Assembly (NCBI RefSeq): GCF_050409585.1
Contig: NZ_JBNUPE010000013.1
Location: forward strand, 1-58,459
From: Facklamia sp050409585
Lineage (GTDB): Bacteria; Bacillota; Bacilli; Lactobacillales; Aerococcaceae
DNA: 58,459 nt
Direction: 5' to 3'
The number at the start of each line of letters is the position of its first letter. Within the stretch, counting starts at the first letter, position 1. Shown one piece after another: positions 8,132-17,471 of this stretch. The notes below the pieces were generated by a model. The model saw nothing but the letters and a program-made list of their open reading frames with translations, had not been told where the DNA came from and did no database searches. A program made the position numbers and the translations under genes.

Positions 8132-9951
8132 TAGATTAGTCCTCCTTGCTCACTAAGTTCTTCACTCTCAGGCTCTGTGATCTTCTCCCGATAATAATAA
8201 GCTTGCGTTTCAAACATATGATAATAAGCGCCCTTTTCTTGCATTAAGTCTTTGTGACTTCCCTCTTCTGCTACTTGCCCCTTATGTAAATATATAATTC
8301 GCTCACAAAATTGGGTCGAGGCTAGACGGTGGGATATAAACAGGGCGATCTTCCCTTTCGAAAAGGCTAAATAATTCTGATAGACTTCACTCTCACTAAT
8401 CGGGTCAAGAGCCGCTGTCGGTTCATCAAGCACTAATATTGGAGCCTTTTTGTATAAAGCTTGCGCTAACTTTAATTTTTGTAATTGCCCACCGGATAAC
8501 TGCATGCCTTCACTATTTACTTCACGAACAATGGCAGTTTGATCGCCCTGAGGCAAACTGGCCACCACTTTAGCCATACCACTTTGATTGAGCACTTGGT
8601 GGTAACGAAGCGCATCTTCCTCATATCCTTGAAGAATAGTGTCTTTGATCGTAAACGTAAAAAGGTAATTATCTTGAAAAACAGGCGCAAACAGGCGGTA
8701 ATAATCTTCAATAGCAAATTTACTTCGATCAATGCCATTGATTAATACTTCACCATGATCGGGTTTTAAAAGTCCTAGCATTAATTTAATTAAAGTGGTT
8801 TTGCCTGCTCCATTTTCACCAACGATAGCTAGCTTTTCATTAGCATGAATCTTTAAATTGAAGTTGTTAATAATCGGTCGGTTCGCATTCGGATAAGTGT
8901 AGGTCACATTACGAAACTCGATTGTTTTAATTTCTTGTGGTATTGCTTCGTGCGGCTGGTGGTTCAAGACGGGTCTCTGGTTAAAATAATAATACAGAGC
9001 CATTAACTTTTCATTTTGTAAGAAAAAGGTGGCGCTCGCATTAATAAAGTTGGTTAAACTGCTTGCCATCATGGTTACCAAGCTCGCATAAATCAAAAAG
9101 TTTGACGGCTCCATTTGGCCTGCTCGAATCTCTTGCACACTTTGATGATATGCAAGGCCCATCATGATCACTAGCATGCTCATTACATAGAGCCCTTCAA
9201 TCCGTTTCCATTTATTCTCAGGGTGCACAATCCTTTCATAGTCTGCCCAAAGTTGATCGAAAATGTCCTTAAACCAAGCGCTCATGGAATAGAGTCGAAC
9301 ATCTTTAGCCACTCGTTGATCTCCCATCGTATGATTCAAATAGCTAAACTTCGTATTATTCTTGACATGAAGGGGACGATTAGCCTTTAATAATTTATTT
9401 TGGAAATGCTTGATTACCAATAAGCCACTGATCATCACGACCAGTAACAAGAGAAAGATACTAGACAGTTGAGCTAAAACATTGATGTAGATTAAAACGG
9501 ATAGCAAGGCAATCATCACTTCAGCAGAGTTCGCAATGATACCACCCAATGCTTCCTCACTATGGTCTAAACACCGTGACGCATTATCAAAGAGTTTAGC
9601 GGCATCTGACCCGACTAACAGAGGATAATCCAATCTTGCTCTTTCTGCAAAAACATCATTAAACATATGTATGTGAAATGATACTCTATGCTTTTCTATG
9701 GTAGTCAATACAAATGTTTTTAAAGCTTCCAAAACAATTAATCCACCGATGACTCCTAACACTTGCTTTGAAAAGGATAAGAGGTCACTTTCTTTCATTA
9801 ATATAGAAATAAGATGGACCGATACAAATAGTTGATAAAGGGGGGTCATAATTCTTAATACAATATCGAGGAAATAATAAAAGAAAAAACATTGATCAAA
9901 TTGCCACAAACGAGTGACTAAAAATTTTAAAGTATGGATGCGGTCTCTCAT
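8131..9951 (-). CDS. ABC exporter half-transporter A (TMD-NBD)
   Basis: 606 residues from ATG 9951. That start is preferred over the much longer frame reaching 10140 because AAAGGAGAGGTG lies just before it and the protein then begins MRDRIHTLKFLVTRLW, like its partner. Six hydrophobic segments fall in residues ~20-330. The ATPase has VGENGAGKTT, LSGGQLQK, ILVLDEPTAALDP and ISHRLAS, all intact. It differs from the 6317-8131 partner throughout, as expected for heterodimeric exporters rather than a duplication. It is 76 bp downstream of the kinase gene, so kinase, regulator and transporter form one operon. Confidence 0.92.
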   Translation of the reverse strand: MRDRIHTLKFLVTRLWQFDQCFFFYYFLDIVLRIMTPLYQLFVSVHLISILMKESDLLSFSKQVLGVIGGLIVLEALKTFVLTTIEKHRVSFHIHMFNDVFAERARLDYPLLVGSDAAKLFDNASRCLDHSEEALGGIIANSAEVMIALLSVLIYINVLAQLSSIFLLLLVVMISGLLVIKHFQNKLLKANRPLHVKNNTKFSYLNHTMGDQRVAKDVRLYSMSAWFKDIFDQLWADYERIVHPENKWKRIEGLYVMSMLVIMMGLAYHQSVQEIRAGQMEPSNFLIYASLVTMMASSLTNFINASATFFLQNEKLMALYYYFNQRPVLNHQPHEAIPQEIKTIEFRNVTYTYPNANRPIINNFNLKIHANEKLAIVGENGAGKTTLIKLMLGLLKPDHGEVLINGIDRSKFAIEDYYRLFAPVFQDNYLFTFTIKDTILQGYEEDALRYHQVLNQSGMAKVVASLPQGDQTAIVREVNSEGMQLSGGQLQKLKLAQALYKKAPILVLDEPTAALDPISESEVYQNYLAFSKGKIALFISHRLASTQFCERIIYLHKGQVAEEGSHKDLMQEKGAYYHMFETQAYYYREKITEPESEELSEQGGLI

Positions 9952-10027
9952 TGCAATCACCTCTCCTTTTCTTGACAATATTATAGAAGGAAAATGCACC
10001 TTCAAAACAGAAAGTGCATCAATGGTT

Positions 10028-10756
10028 CTAATTTTGACATGAGTGGTCATTTTGCAAAGGCAAGGTAACTTCTGTCGCAAAAACCCCTTCTTCCCATTGT
10101 CTATTAACAATGCCTTGATTTTTATTGACTGCCGCATCAATCCGTTTTAACCCAAAGCCTTGCCGGTTGAGCGCTTTTAAAGATAAGAAGTTCTGTCTGG
10201 GTCTTTGAGCCATGGAGTTTTGAACGCTGATATAAAAAGTGTTTTTTAAGGGGGCAATGTATAAACGGATAAAGGCCGGCTGCTTATCCTTTGCATGAAT
10301 GGTTGCTTCAAGTGCATTGTTTAATAAATTCCCTAAAATAACGGCCAAATCCGTCGAATGAATACTTAGATTTTTAGGGGCGATTGCGTTGGCATGAACG
10401 TCGACTCCCTTTGCTTGAGCCCGAGTCAACTTGGTATTAACCAAGGCATCAATTAAGGTATTTCCGGTCCGAATAATCGTATCCACTTGATTCATTTCAT
10501 TCGTCAGTTCTTGCAGATACTGATCCAAGGCTTGATAGTCTTGACTGGTTAAATAGGCTTGAATGACTTGAAGATGGTTGCGGTAATCATGCCGGATACC
10601 CCGCATCTGCCGGTAGATTGACTCGACTTCCAGTGCATAGTCATCCAATTCCTTTTGCTGAATTTGATGAAAACGCAAATCCAGTCTTAAACGGTAGATA
10701 TACCACAGACTCAGCAATAAAACAAAAAGCACTAAACTTACTAACGCTTTAACCAT
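10028..10756 (-). CDS. GHKL-type sensor histidine kinase with a single membrane helix
   Basis: 242 residues from ATG 10756 (GGAAG upstream), overlapping the regulator gene by 8 bp. A longer frame to 10879 would only read through regulator sequence. Residues 2-21 are one hydrophobic helix; a dimerisation segment follows with RHDYRNHLQ (phospho-acceptor His56, as in the AgrC/HPK10 class). The C-terminal ATPase has LGNLLNNALEA (N box) and GFGLKRIDAA (G box). AgrC-type kinases usually have six or more membrane helices for peptide sensing; here the sensing part is reduced to one. Input may therefore come from the adjacent ABC exporter, as in BceS-like systems, which is my inference. Confidence 0.9.
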   Translation of the reverse strand: MVKALVSLVLFVLLLSLWYIYRLRLDLRFHQIQQKELDDYALEVESIYRQMRGIRHDYRNHLQVIQAYLTSQDYQALDQYLQELTNEMNQVDTIIRTGNTLIDALVNTKLTRAQAKGVDVHANAIAPKNLSIHSTDLAVILGNLLNNALEATIHAKDKQPAFIRLYIAPLKNTFYISVQNSMAQRPRQNFLSLKALNRQGFGLKRIDAAVNKNQGIVNRQWEEGVFATEVTLPLQNDHSCQN

Positions 10757-11477
10757 AAAAGGCACTTCCTTTATAATGTTCGATAAAAGCCTTTTGAATT
10801 GTCTTAACTGAGCGACGCGAGAGAGGAACCTTTGCACCAGAAGAAAGAATGACTTCTTCTTTCCCAATACTCTCAACATGATTCAAATTAATTAAATAAG
10901 AACGATGTGGTGCTACAAACCGTTGGTCTAAGTCCTCTTTAAAACGAGCTAATGCCCCTGTTATAAAAAGCTCTTGGTCTAATAAAACTAACCGCAACTC
11001 ACGTTTATTAACCTCAACCAGGATCAAATCATCAAGTTCCAAGACATATCGCTTTCCTATCAGGTCTTCAACAACCAGAAAACGTTCAGATTTCGGTTGA
11101 ATCAGCAGATATTTAGAAAGTGCCCGCTCTATTGCTGTTGTATTAATCGGCTTTAACAAAAAATCTAGCGCATCTACTTGGTAGCCTTCCACAGCATATT
11201 CCGCATAAGCCGTAGCAAAAATAATTTTTAAATAAGGGGCCTTTTCTTTTAATTGATGGGCTAATTCCATGCCATTGATTTCAGCCATTTCAATATCGAG
11301 AAAAGCGATTTGCCATTCTTGATGGTCTTCTAAATGAAATAAAAAAGCCTCGGCGGATTCATAACAAGTAATAATCGGCTTGATATGGAGTGTTTGACAC
11401 GCTGCTTCAATCATCCGCGTCATGTTTTTTCGTTGAATCGCTTCATCCTCTGCTAGGACTATTTGAACAATACGCAT
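10749..11477 (-). CDS. LytTR-family response regulator
   Basis: 242 residues. The receiver domain has the acidic pair E10-D11, the phospho-acceptor D61 in IAFLDIEM, and K near residue 109 (FLLKPI). The C-terminal LytTR DNA-binding domain (about 135-240) shows VAPHRSYLINLNHVE and VPLSRR, typical of AgrA/LytR. Such regulators bind pairs of ~9-bp repeats; I did not find a convincing pair upstream. It is the first gene of the operon with the kinase and two ABC half-transporters. Starts at ATG 11477 with GGAGGG upstream. Confidence 0.93.
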   Translation of the reverse strand: MRIVQIVLAEDEAIQRKNMTRMIEAACQTLHIKPIITCYESAEAFLFHLEDHQEWQIAFLDIEMAEINGMELAHQLKEKAPYLKIIFATAYAEYAVEGYQVDALDFLLKPINTTAIERALSKYLLIQPKSERFLVVEDLIGKRYVLELDDLILVEVNKRELRLVLLDQELFITGALARFKEDLDQRFVAPHRSYLINLNHVESIGKEEVILSSGAKVPLSRRSVKTIQKAFIEHYKGSAFYG

Positions 11478-11505
11478 AACTACCCTCCGTCGTCATTTTT
11501 CTCTT

Positions 11506-11514
11506 ATTATAGCA
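11506..11514 (-). promoter_or_regulatory. Extended -10 promoter of the regulator-kinase-exporter operon
   Basis: TGCTATAAT on the minus strand (TATAAT at 11506-11511), 29 bp before the start codon. No good -35 is seen, as is common with extended -10 elements. Confidence 0.5.
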
Positions 11515-11655
11515 AATAATCATAAAAATATTAAAAACGATTACACATTTAAAAATTAAACAGTAATTGTTTTGATTGAAGCATATCATTCTTATTTTAT
11601 TAAATATTATGGTTTACTAACTATGTACGTTACTTTGGCAAAAGAAAGGAATAGT

Positions 11656-12252
11656 ATGTTAAAAGACTTACCAAGACTTTATCAAATTATCTATTATATC
11701 AGCTCCATGTCCCTATCAATTATTTTGTTCACGTTAAAAATACTCTATAGTAACTTTGATCAATACAAGCTCAATCATTTTCATGTTATATTGATTGTCC
11801 TCGTGGTCCTATTCGTTTTAGGTCTTTTAAGTAGATGGCTCTATGCCCATTTGAAAAAGCAATACGCCCGTAAAGCCTATATTCAGCAAGACCAATATCA
11901 TATAGAAGACTTTACCAAAGATAAAATCACCGATATCAATGGTCAACCCGTCTCTTTTTTGATTTCCAATGTGACGACGGTCTATATGATTCAGTCATTC
12001 ACATGGCCTTCTGTATTAGCCTACCTATTTATTCATTTAACTTTATTTACAATGATGATTAAGGGGGAAAGTTTACAACCCAACCCCTTCTTATTACTTT
12101 ATGGATTGAATATCTACAAAACTAAAAACAATGACTTTCTGTACGATTTTAATCAATCCTTTGCGCATAATGAAATTATGAAGCTATCAAATAATCCTGA
12201 TTGCCGCTCCTATTTAGTTGGGTCGATTAACTTGAATGCTAAGAAAAAATAG
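11656..12252 (+). CDS. Membrane protein of unknown function, divergent from the two-component operon
   Basis: 198 residues from ATG 11656, chosen because GAAAGGAA lies 6-13 bp upstream; an earlier ATG at 11572 has no ribosome binding site. Hydrophobic segments lie at about 18-32, 45-65 and 120-140, so there are three likely membrane helices with a soluble part between. The segment QQDQYHIEDFTKDKITDINGQP resembles cytosolic loops of uncharacterised membrane proteins encoded beside LytTR systems, but I cannot name the family. Divergent placement next to the regulator suggests that it may be a target of that regulator or an immunity-type partner; this is inference. Confidence 0.7.
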   Translation: MLKDLPRLYQIIYYISSMSLSIILFTLKILYSNFDQYKLNHFHVILIVLVVLFVLGLLSRWLYAHLKKQYARKAYIQQDQYHIEDFTKDKITDINGQPVSFLISNVTTVYMIQSFTWPSVLAYLFIHLTLFTMMIKGESLQPNPFLLLYGLNIYKTKNNDFLYDFNQSFAHNEIMKLSNNPDCRSYLVGSINLNAKKK

Positions 12253-12258
12253 TCTCTC

Positions 12259-12300
12259 CTATAAAAAAAGTTAGACACTTTAGTCTAACTTCTTTTATAG
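12259..12300. terminator. Bidirectional terminator
   Basis: Long interrupted stem: CTATAAAA with TTTTATAG outside and AGTTAGAC with GTCTAACT inside. It immediately follows the stop at 12252 and faces the MMPL operon end. Confidence 0.8.
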
Positions 12301-12428
12301 TTTTAGTATTTTTTAAATTAAATCTTTGTCAAATCGCCTCTTCTCAGTTACCCCTTCAAGCGATTATTCGAACTGTTTTGCTTTTAGGCTACTAATTATT
12401 CAACAACTATAAATATTTTATGAATTAT

Positions 12429-14429
12429 TTAATCCTCTTTCTTTTGGAATAAATCTTTTATTTTTTCCCAGACTGAAGGTTGCGATTCTTCTCGCTCGAG
12501 TTCTGGCTCTTCTTTGTCTGCTTGTATTTTTTCTGTCTTCAAGACAAACTGCACGGACTTGATTTTTCCATTCTTGCTTGAAGCGTAAGAAATCGGTTGA
12601 TTGGCATTTCCTGTCAGTTCAGAAAGAGTCGCATCAATTTCTTGCTCTACTTCTTGATCTAAGCCGGCTGTTTTATTCTTAAACTTATTAGAACCTTGCT
12701 TTAGTTTGTCGCTGCCCTCATATAAATCATTAGAAGCGTTAACTAATCGATTCAAATTAGCGTCTAATGAAGAACTGCCTTCCACTAATGAGGCGCTGCC
12801 CTCACTTAAACTTCTAATACGATTTAAAATAGCTTGATGACTGGACACAAGCTTTCCAAGAGATCCCGTATAATCATCGAGTCCTTGATCAAATTGAGTA
12901 TATTTAACTGCCAAATCTTCCACACCGCTACTTAATTTAGGTAGTTCAGCTACTAGCTCATCTGAAGTACTAACCATTGCTTGAATGGCTGCGTGAAAGT
13001 CTGAATAAGCAGTCGTCAACTCTTGACTACCTGCTTGTAGTTGCATAGTTGAGCTAGAAACTGTCTCTAAATATTGGGCTGTGGCATCAATCATCGCATT
13101 GTTAGCCGCAAGTACTTGTTCCAAATTCGCTGCTTGTGTCTGAGCAATGACTTGATCAAGCTGAGCAGCTAGCTCTTCCTTATTCTCAATTTCTGAAGCC
13201 CTGATTTGAGAAGCGACACTGGATAAGGATAGGTTTAAATTGTTTACGGCTTGCATTCCATTATTATTGCCTGCTTGCAATTGCTGCATGTCTAAACCAT
13301 TCTGTCCTAAAGCTGCTGTATATTGCTGGTAGCCTACACTTTGATTCAATTGGGTAATCCCACTATTTAACTCCCCTATTCCGGCTTGCATTTCGATCGA
13401 TGCTTGATTTAATTGTTGCAGCTTACCTAACTTTTCTGCTAGCAAGCTTAATTGATCATTCGATGCATTGATTAGTGCTTTAAATTGATCCGAACCTTGT
13501 CTCAATTCTTCGGAATGACTATCGAGCTCCACTAATCCGGCATGCATTTGCTCAATCCCTTTTTTTAGCGTGACAATTCCGTTATTTACCCTGACAGCTC
13601 CTTCTTCTAAACGCTGACTACCACTTGCTAATTGACCAGACCCTTCACTTAATTGCAAAGCTCCATCTTTTAATTCGCCTGCCCCCTCATCTATTTGCTT
13701 AACACCACTTTGTAATTCTTCAATTTTTTCAAGCAAGTTGGCATCTTCCAAATCAAATCCCAAATTGATATTGATACCATTAATAGCGATTGGCTCCATT
13801 TCAAAATTTTCTACTTTAGCCTTGATTGAAAAATTGGCACCTTGTTTAGGTAAAACAGTATAAGTTAATTGTTTGTTTTTCCCCACATTAGCGATAGTTG
13901 CTTCTTCTGCTTGAATAGCTTTTACTTTTTCAGTATCAAAAACTAAAGTAGCCTGAAGACCATAATTATTAAAAAAGAAAGGATCCACTTGTTCATTTTC
14001 TTTAATCCTTAATTTTATTTCCAAATCGCCTGATTGACCCATCAAGTCTTGAGCGCTTACTTCTTGTTGATTAAGTAAATACTTAATCGAAATTGCCCAT
14101 GGTAGTTGTTGATTATTTAATTTCCCTTCATAATACAGCTTATCTTTACCATTCGTAAAGTCGACCTTTCCCTCCTTTAGCTTCAACTCAGTCTCCGATG
14201 TCATATTTCTAACCTCAGTATAGTCACCGTAATCGGTAATATCCCCTTCCTGATCAAAAATATTAACTATATAGGCATCATTAAGACTTCCGTCATAATT
14301 TAACAGTCCATACACAACCTCCTCTTTAGCTAAATTCACTTCCCTTGCCAAAGCATTGGGTAAACTGCTGCTTAAAATATTCATAATAACTATTCCACTT
14401 ACCAATTTATTGATTAATTGAGTCTTCAT
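12429..14429 (-). CDS. Secreted coiled-coil partner of the MMPL transporter (YhgE/Pip-like repeats)
   Basis: 666 residues with an N-terminal signal peptide (hydrophobic to about residue 28, cut near NALAREV). Residues 235-330 and 545-600 contain repeated LxxGxxxLxxGxxxL units (for example LKDGALQLSEGSGQLASGS), the pattern seen in YhgE/Pip-type proteins and in exported coiled-coil proteins. There is no C-terminal membrane helix; the end is charged. It starts 2 bp after the MMPL stop codon with AGGAGG inside the gap region, so the two are co-translated. Role inferred: an extracellular adaptor that extends the MMPL transporter across the wall, like a periplasmic adaptor. Confidence 0.75.
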   Translation of the reverse strand: MKTQLINKLVSGIVIMNILSSSLPNALAREVNLAKEEVVYGLLNYDGSLNDAYIVNIFDQEGDITDYGDYTEVRNMTSETELKLKEGKVDFTNGKDKLYYEGKLNNQQLPWAISIKYLLNQQEVSAQDLMGQSGDLEIKLRIKENEQVDPFFFNNYGLQATLVFDTEKVKAIQAEEATIANVGKNKQLTYTVLPKQGANFSIKAKVENFEMEPIAINGININLGFDLEDANLLEKIEELQSGVKQIDEGAGELKDGALQLSEGSGQLASGSQRLEEGAVRVNNGIVTLKKGIEQMHAGLVELDSHSEELRQGSDQFKALINASNDQLSLLAEKLGKLQQLNQASIEMQAGIGELNSGITQLNQSVGYQQYTAALGQNGLDMQQLQAGNNNGMQAVNNLNLSLSSVASQIRASEIENKEELAAQLDQVIAQTQAANLEQVLAANNAMIDATAQYLETVSSSTMQLQAGSQELTTAYSDFHAAIQAMVSTSDELVAELPKLSSGVEDLAVKYTQFDQGLDDYTGSLGKLVSSHQAILNRIRSLSEGSASLVEGSSSLDANLNRLVNASNDLYEGSDKLKQGSNKFKNKTAGLDQEVEQEIDATLSELTGNANQPISYASSKNGKIKSVQFVLKTEKIQADKEEPELEREESQPSVWEKIKDLFQKKED

Positions 14430-14431
14430 AT

Positions 14432-16495
14432 TTAGTGTTCCTCCTTCACGAATTTTAAACCATAAGTTAATTTTTCAATCGGCTTGTCAAATAAATAAAG
14501 CAAACCAGGTAAAACAAAAAGGACAATTAAAATAGAAAAGACAGATCCCCTAGCTAGCAGCCTTCCTAATTGCATTAAAATGCCGTGGGTCGTTATATAA
14601 CCAAGTAGTGACCCTACTAAAACAATGGCAGATCCGGATGTCATAATTGAAACCGTAACATTAGAAATCGTTTCGATAATAGCTGCTTTTCTCTCAAGCC
14701 TTTCACGGTTTTCTAAATATCTTCTTGCCAGCAATATGGCATAATCAACAGTAGCCCCCAATTGAATCGCTCCTACAAGTAAATATGAAAAATAAAAAAG
14801 AACCTGATCAGTGAAATAAGGAGTGGCTAAGTTAATCCAAACAGCTGTTTCGATGGATAAAACCAAGATGAATGGAATAATTATTGATTTGAAACTAATG
14901 GCTAAAACAATGAATACAGCAGCTGTTGAGATCAAATTGACGCTCAAGTTATCCTTTGTTATGGTATCCATTAGGTCGTAAGTACTCGCACTTTCTCCCG
15001 CCAAATGGGCTTGATGAGGGTAGAATTTATCAGCTGCTTCACGTATTTCCTCAACTAAGTTAAAAGATTTTTCTCCTTCATATTCCGAATCAACTGTTAG
15101 AATCATTCGACTATAGTTTTCTGATTCTAATAGCTTTAGGGTCTCTGCATCTAAAAACTCTTTTGGGATTTCAGGCCCAACGGTATCTACATAAGAAATG
15201 ATCTCCTTGACCTCAGGAATTTTTTTCAACTGATTACTCAGAGCGATTTCTTTAGTCTGCTCACCTTTAGGTACAATTAAAACCATCCGATTGGACTGAC
15301 CAAAGTGTTCCTTGATTTTCGCAGAATCTTGACCCAGTTTTGTCTCTGGTCCAAATATATGTTCAGGGCCGTAATAGTAGTTATTTTCCTTTTGCGCTAA
15401 AAAAGAAGGAACTACCAAAATAGCAAAAACAACTACTAATGGAAACATCATTTTAGTAACGCCCTTACCTAATCTTCTAAATTGTGGTAGAAGTGGTTGA
15501 TGTTTCGTCCTTTCCATTAAACGGTAGGTTTTTATAACCAAGACTGGTAATAAGATAAAAACAGTAAGTAAGCTAATCACAATCCCTTTAGCTAAGGCTA
15601 TACCTAAATCAGGGCCAATTTTAAATTGCATTAAGGTCAATGCAGCAAAACTAATGCCGGTGGTCAAGCCACTAGAAGCGATCGAACCACGTGATTGACT
15701 TAAAGCTTTGACCATCGCTGCCTCAGCTTCCATACCTAGCTGCCGATTTTCTTCAAAACGATGAAGTAAAAAGACCGAATAGTCAAGCGATACTGCTAAG
15801 AGCAAAATATTGCCAGCACCGCTGGTTACAAAGGAAATGGTACCAAAAAGCAAGTTTGACCCAGCATTTAAAAGAATTGATACCCCAATCGTTAACAATA
15901 AAATAAGGGGCTCAAACCAATAATTGGTCGTAATTAATAAAATAACTAAGACAACTGGAATCGTAACCTTAATGATTTTACCGATTTCTTCAACCGTGGA
16001 TTCAGCTGCAACTGCCGTGTTAACCGCCGCTCCCTCCAAATATCCCCTATTTCCTATCAAATCGCGCAGAGCATCAACCGCTTTTATTCGCTCTCTTTCA
16101 TCGATAGTAATTGAATACAATGCATTTTGGTTTTTATAATAAGCCTCAACAAGCTCTTGATCATATTGATCCAATGGTTCCGTTATGTTAACAGTGTCAT
16201 CTAACCAAAGGACCTCATCCACTCCTTTAATTTGACTAATTTTATCCTTAAATGCTAACGCTTGAGGAATGGTTAGGTTCTCTAGCATTAAACGCGCATT
16301 AGGGACTTGACCTTCAAACTCTTCCTCCATCATTGATAAAGCTTGCGTAGAAGGACTGTCTGAAGGAAGATAATCATTCATATCATAGTTCACCTGTACT
16401 CTAGGCACACTTAATAGACTTATTACAGATCCAATCATAAAAAAGAACAAGACAAGCTTGTCATGCTGCAATATCTTTCTAAATACTTTTTCCAT
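14432..16495 (-). CDS. MMPL/RND-superfamily transporter
   Basis: 687 residues with the RND duplicated layout: one helix (about 15-33), a large outside loop, five helices (about 170-325), then the same again from residue 345. Conserved elements include ANYWF-like GxxxDYSVFLLHR in the first half and GATVDYAILLARRYLEN in the second, holding the proton-relay Asp residues. MMPL proteins export lipids, siderophores or drugs using the proton gradient. It sits upstream of the coiled-coil partner and divergent from a TetR regulator, the usual arrangement for a ligand-induced efflux system. Substrate unknown. Confidence 0.9.
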   Translation of the reverse strand: MEKVFRKILQHDKLVLFFFMIGSVISLLSVPRVQVNYDMNDYLPSDSPSTQALSMMEEEFEGQVPNARLMLENLTIPQALAFKDKISQIKGVDEVLWLDDTVNITEPLDQYDQELVEAYYKNQNALYSITIDERERIKAVDALRDLIGNRGYLEGAAVNTAVAAESTVEEIGKIIKVTIPVVLVILLITTNYWFEPLILLLTIGVSILLNAGSNLLFGTISFVTSGAGNILLLAVSLDYSVFLLHRFEENRQLGMEAEAAMVKALSQSRGSIASSGLTTGISFAALTLMQFKIGPDLGIALAKGIVISLLTVFILLPVLVIKTYRLMERTKHQPLLPQFRRLGKGVTKMMFPLVVVFAILVVPSFLAQKENNYYYGPEHIFGPETKLGQDSAKIKEHFGQSNRMVLIVPKGEQTKEIALSNQLKKIPEVKEIISYVDTVGPEIPKEFLDAETLKLLESENYSRMILTVDSEYEGEKSFNLVEEIREAADKFYPHQAHLAGESASTYDLMDTITKDNLSVNLISTAAVFIVLAISFKSIIIPFILVLSIETAVWINLATPYFTDQVLFYFSYLLVGAIQLGATVDYAILLARRYLENRERLERKAAIIETISNVTVSIMTSGSAIVLVGSLLGYITTHGILMQLGRLLARGSVFSILIVLFVLPGLLYLFDKPIEKLTYGLKFVKEEH

Positions 16496-16554
16496 ACTTC
16501 CTCCTTAAATAAAAATATTGTCGTTAAATAGGATTGTTAAACGACTACTTTTAG

Positions 16555-16583
16555 AGTATATTAGAGCTAGATATATTAGACAA
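16555..16583 (-). promoter_or_regulatory. Promoter of the MMPL operon
   Basis: TTGTCT (16578-16583) and TATACT (16555-16560) on the minus strand with a 17-bp spacer. TTAGACA occurs at about 16576 and again near 16615, with GGACA/TGTCC nearby, so this 165-bp gap may hold the TetR operator; the exact site is unclear. Confidence 0.6.
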
Positions 16584-16659
16584 TGTTCAATATAAGGACA
16601 GTTGGCCTATTTTTAGACATTTTATATTATTTGTCCGATTGTTCATTCAAGGAGGAAGT

Positions 16660-17247
16660 ATGAAAAAAGAACGAATTACAACAACAATGACGAAAAGAGC
16701 TTTAGCTGATTCTTTAAAGAAACTAATGAATAAAAAAGCCTTAGACAAGATATCGATTCGTGAAATTGTAGAAGACTGTGGCGTCAACCGCAAAACATTT
16801 TATTACCATTTTACTAATATCTACGATTTACTCAACTGGATGTTTGAAGATGAAGCGATTGAACCGATACAAAAATATGACTATTTTACCGAATATGATG
16901 AAGTGGTGCGCTTTGCCATGAACTATGTGGAAGAAAATGAACACGTAGTTAGCTCAGCCATCAATGCCTTAGGTAGAGATGAATTGAAAAAATTCTTCTA
17001 TAATAACTTCATTGAAAATATGCGTAATATTGTCGATGACATTTCAAAAGAGATGGTCATTCCTGAAGATTATAAGGACTTCCTGATTGACTTTTATACC
17101 GATTCCTTTGCTTCCCTACTGACTAATTGGACACACAACAAAGATAAAAAAGATAAGGAAAAATATATTGAATACATCTCTATTACCCTCTTTGAAGGAA
17201 TACGTCCTGATCTTGAACGGACACATGAACACTTTGCTAATCAGTAA
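16660..17247 (+). CDS. TetR/AcrR-family transcriptional regulator
   Basis: 195 residues from ATG 16660 with AGGAGG directly upstream; the frame opens at 16639 but has no better signal there. The helix-turn-helix is at about residues 27-52 (KISIREIVEDCGVNRKTFYYHF), matching the DhaS/AcrR subgroup seen in Lactobacillales. The C-terminal part is all-helical ligand-binding sequence ending in FEGIRPDLERTHEHFANQ. It is divergent from the MMPL operon and most likely represses it. A degraded copy of its 3' end occurs at 26115. Confidence 0.9.
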   Translation: MKKERITTTMTKRALADSLKKLMNKKALDKISIREIVEDCGVNRKTFYYHFTNIYDLLNWMFEDEAIEPIQKYDYFTEYDEVVRFAMNYVEENEHVVSSAINALGRDELKKFFYNNFIENMRNIVDDISKEMVIPEDYKDFLIDFYTDSFASLLTNWTHNKDKKDKEKYIEYISITLFEGIRPDLERTHEHFANQ

Positions 17248-17257
17248 CTATTAAAAA

Positions 17258-17298
17258 CCCCTGAAGTCAGATTGGACTGATCTCAGGGGCTTTGTTTT
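17258..17298 (+). terminator. Terminator after the TetR gene
   Basis: CCCCTGA with TCAGGGG enclosing an inner GTCAG/CTGA pairing, followed by CTTTGTTTTCTT. A related terminator follows the TetR remnant at 26173. Confidence 0.8.
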
Positions 17299-17471
17299 CT
17301 TAATAAAAGTTATTTGATCTTTACTCGCCAGAAATATACTCGAAACCGTCAGTTATCAGCCCCTTTGTCATTCAATTTTTAGTCGTTAATGAATAATTTG
17401 TATGATAAGATTTTATTATCTTAAGTTTTACTGGTACAAAGTACTCAAACTAATTAAAGGTAAGGAGCCCA

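Noticed and set aside
9952..10140. N-terminal extension of the ABC exporter
   Set aside because: It overlaps the kinase end in another frame; the internal ATG has a strong AGGAG signal.
10757..10879. Longer kinase N-terminus
   Set aside because: It would read through regulator codons in another frame and has no ribosome binding site.
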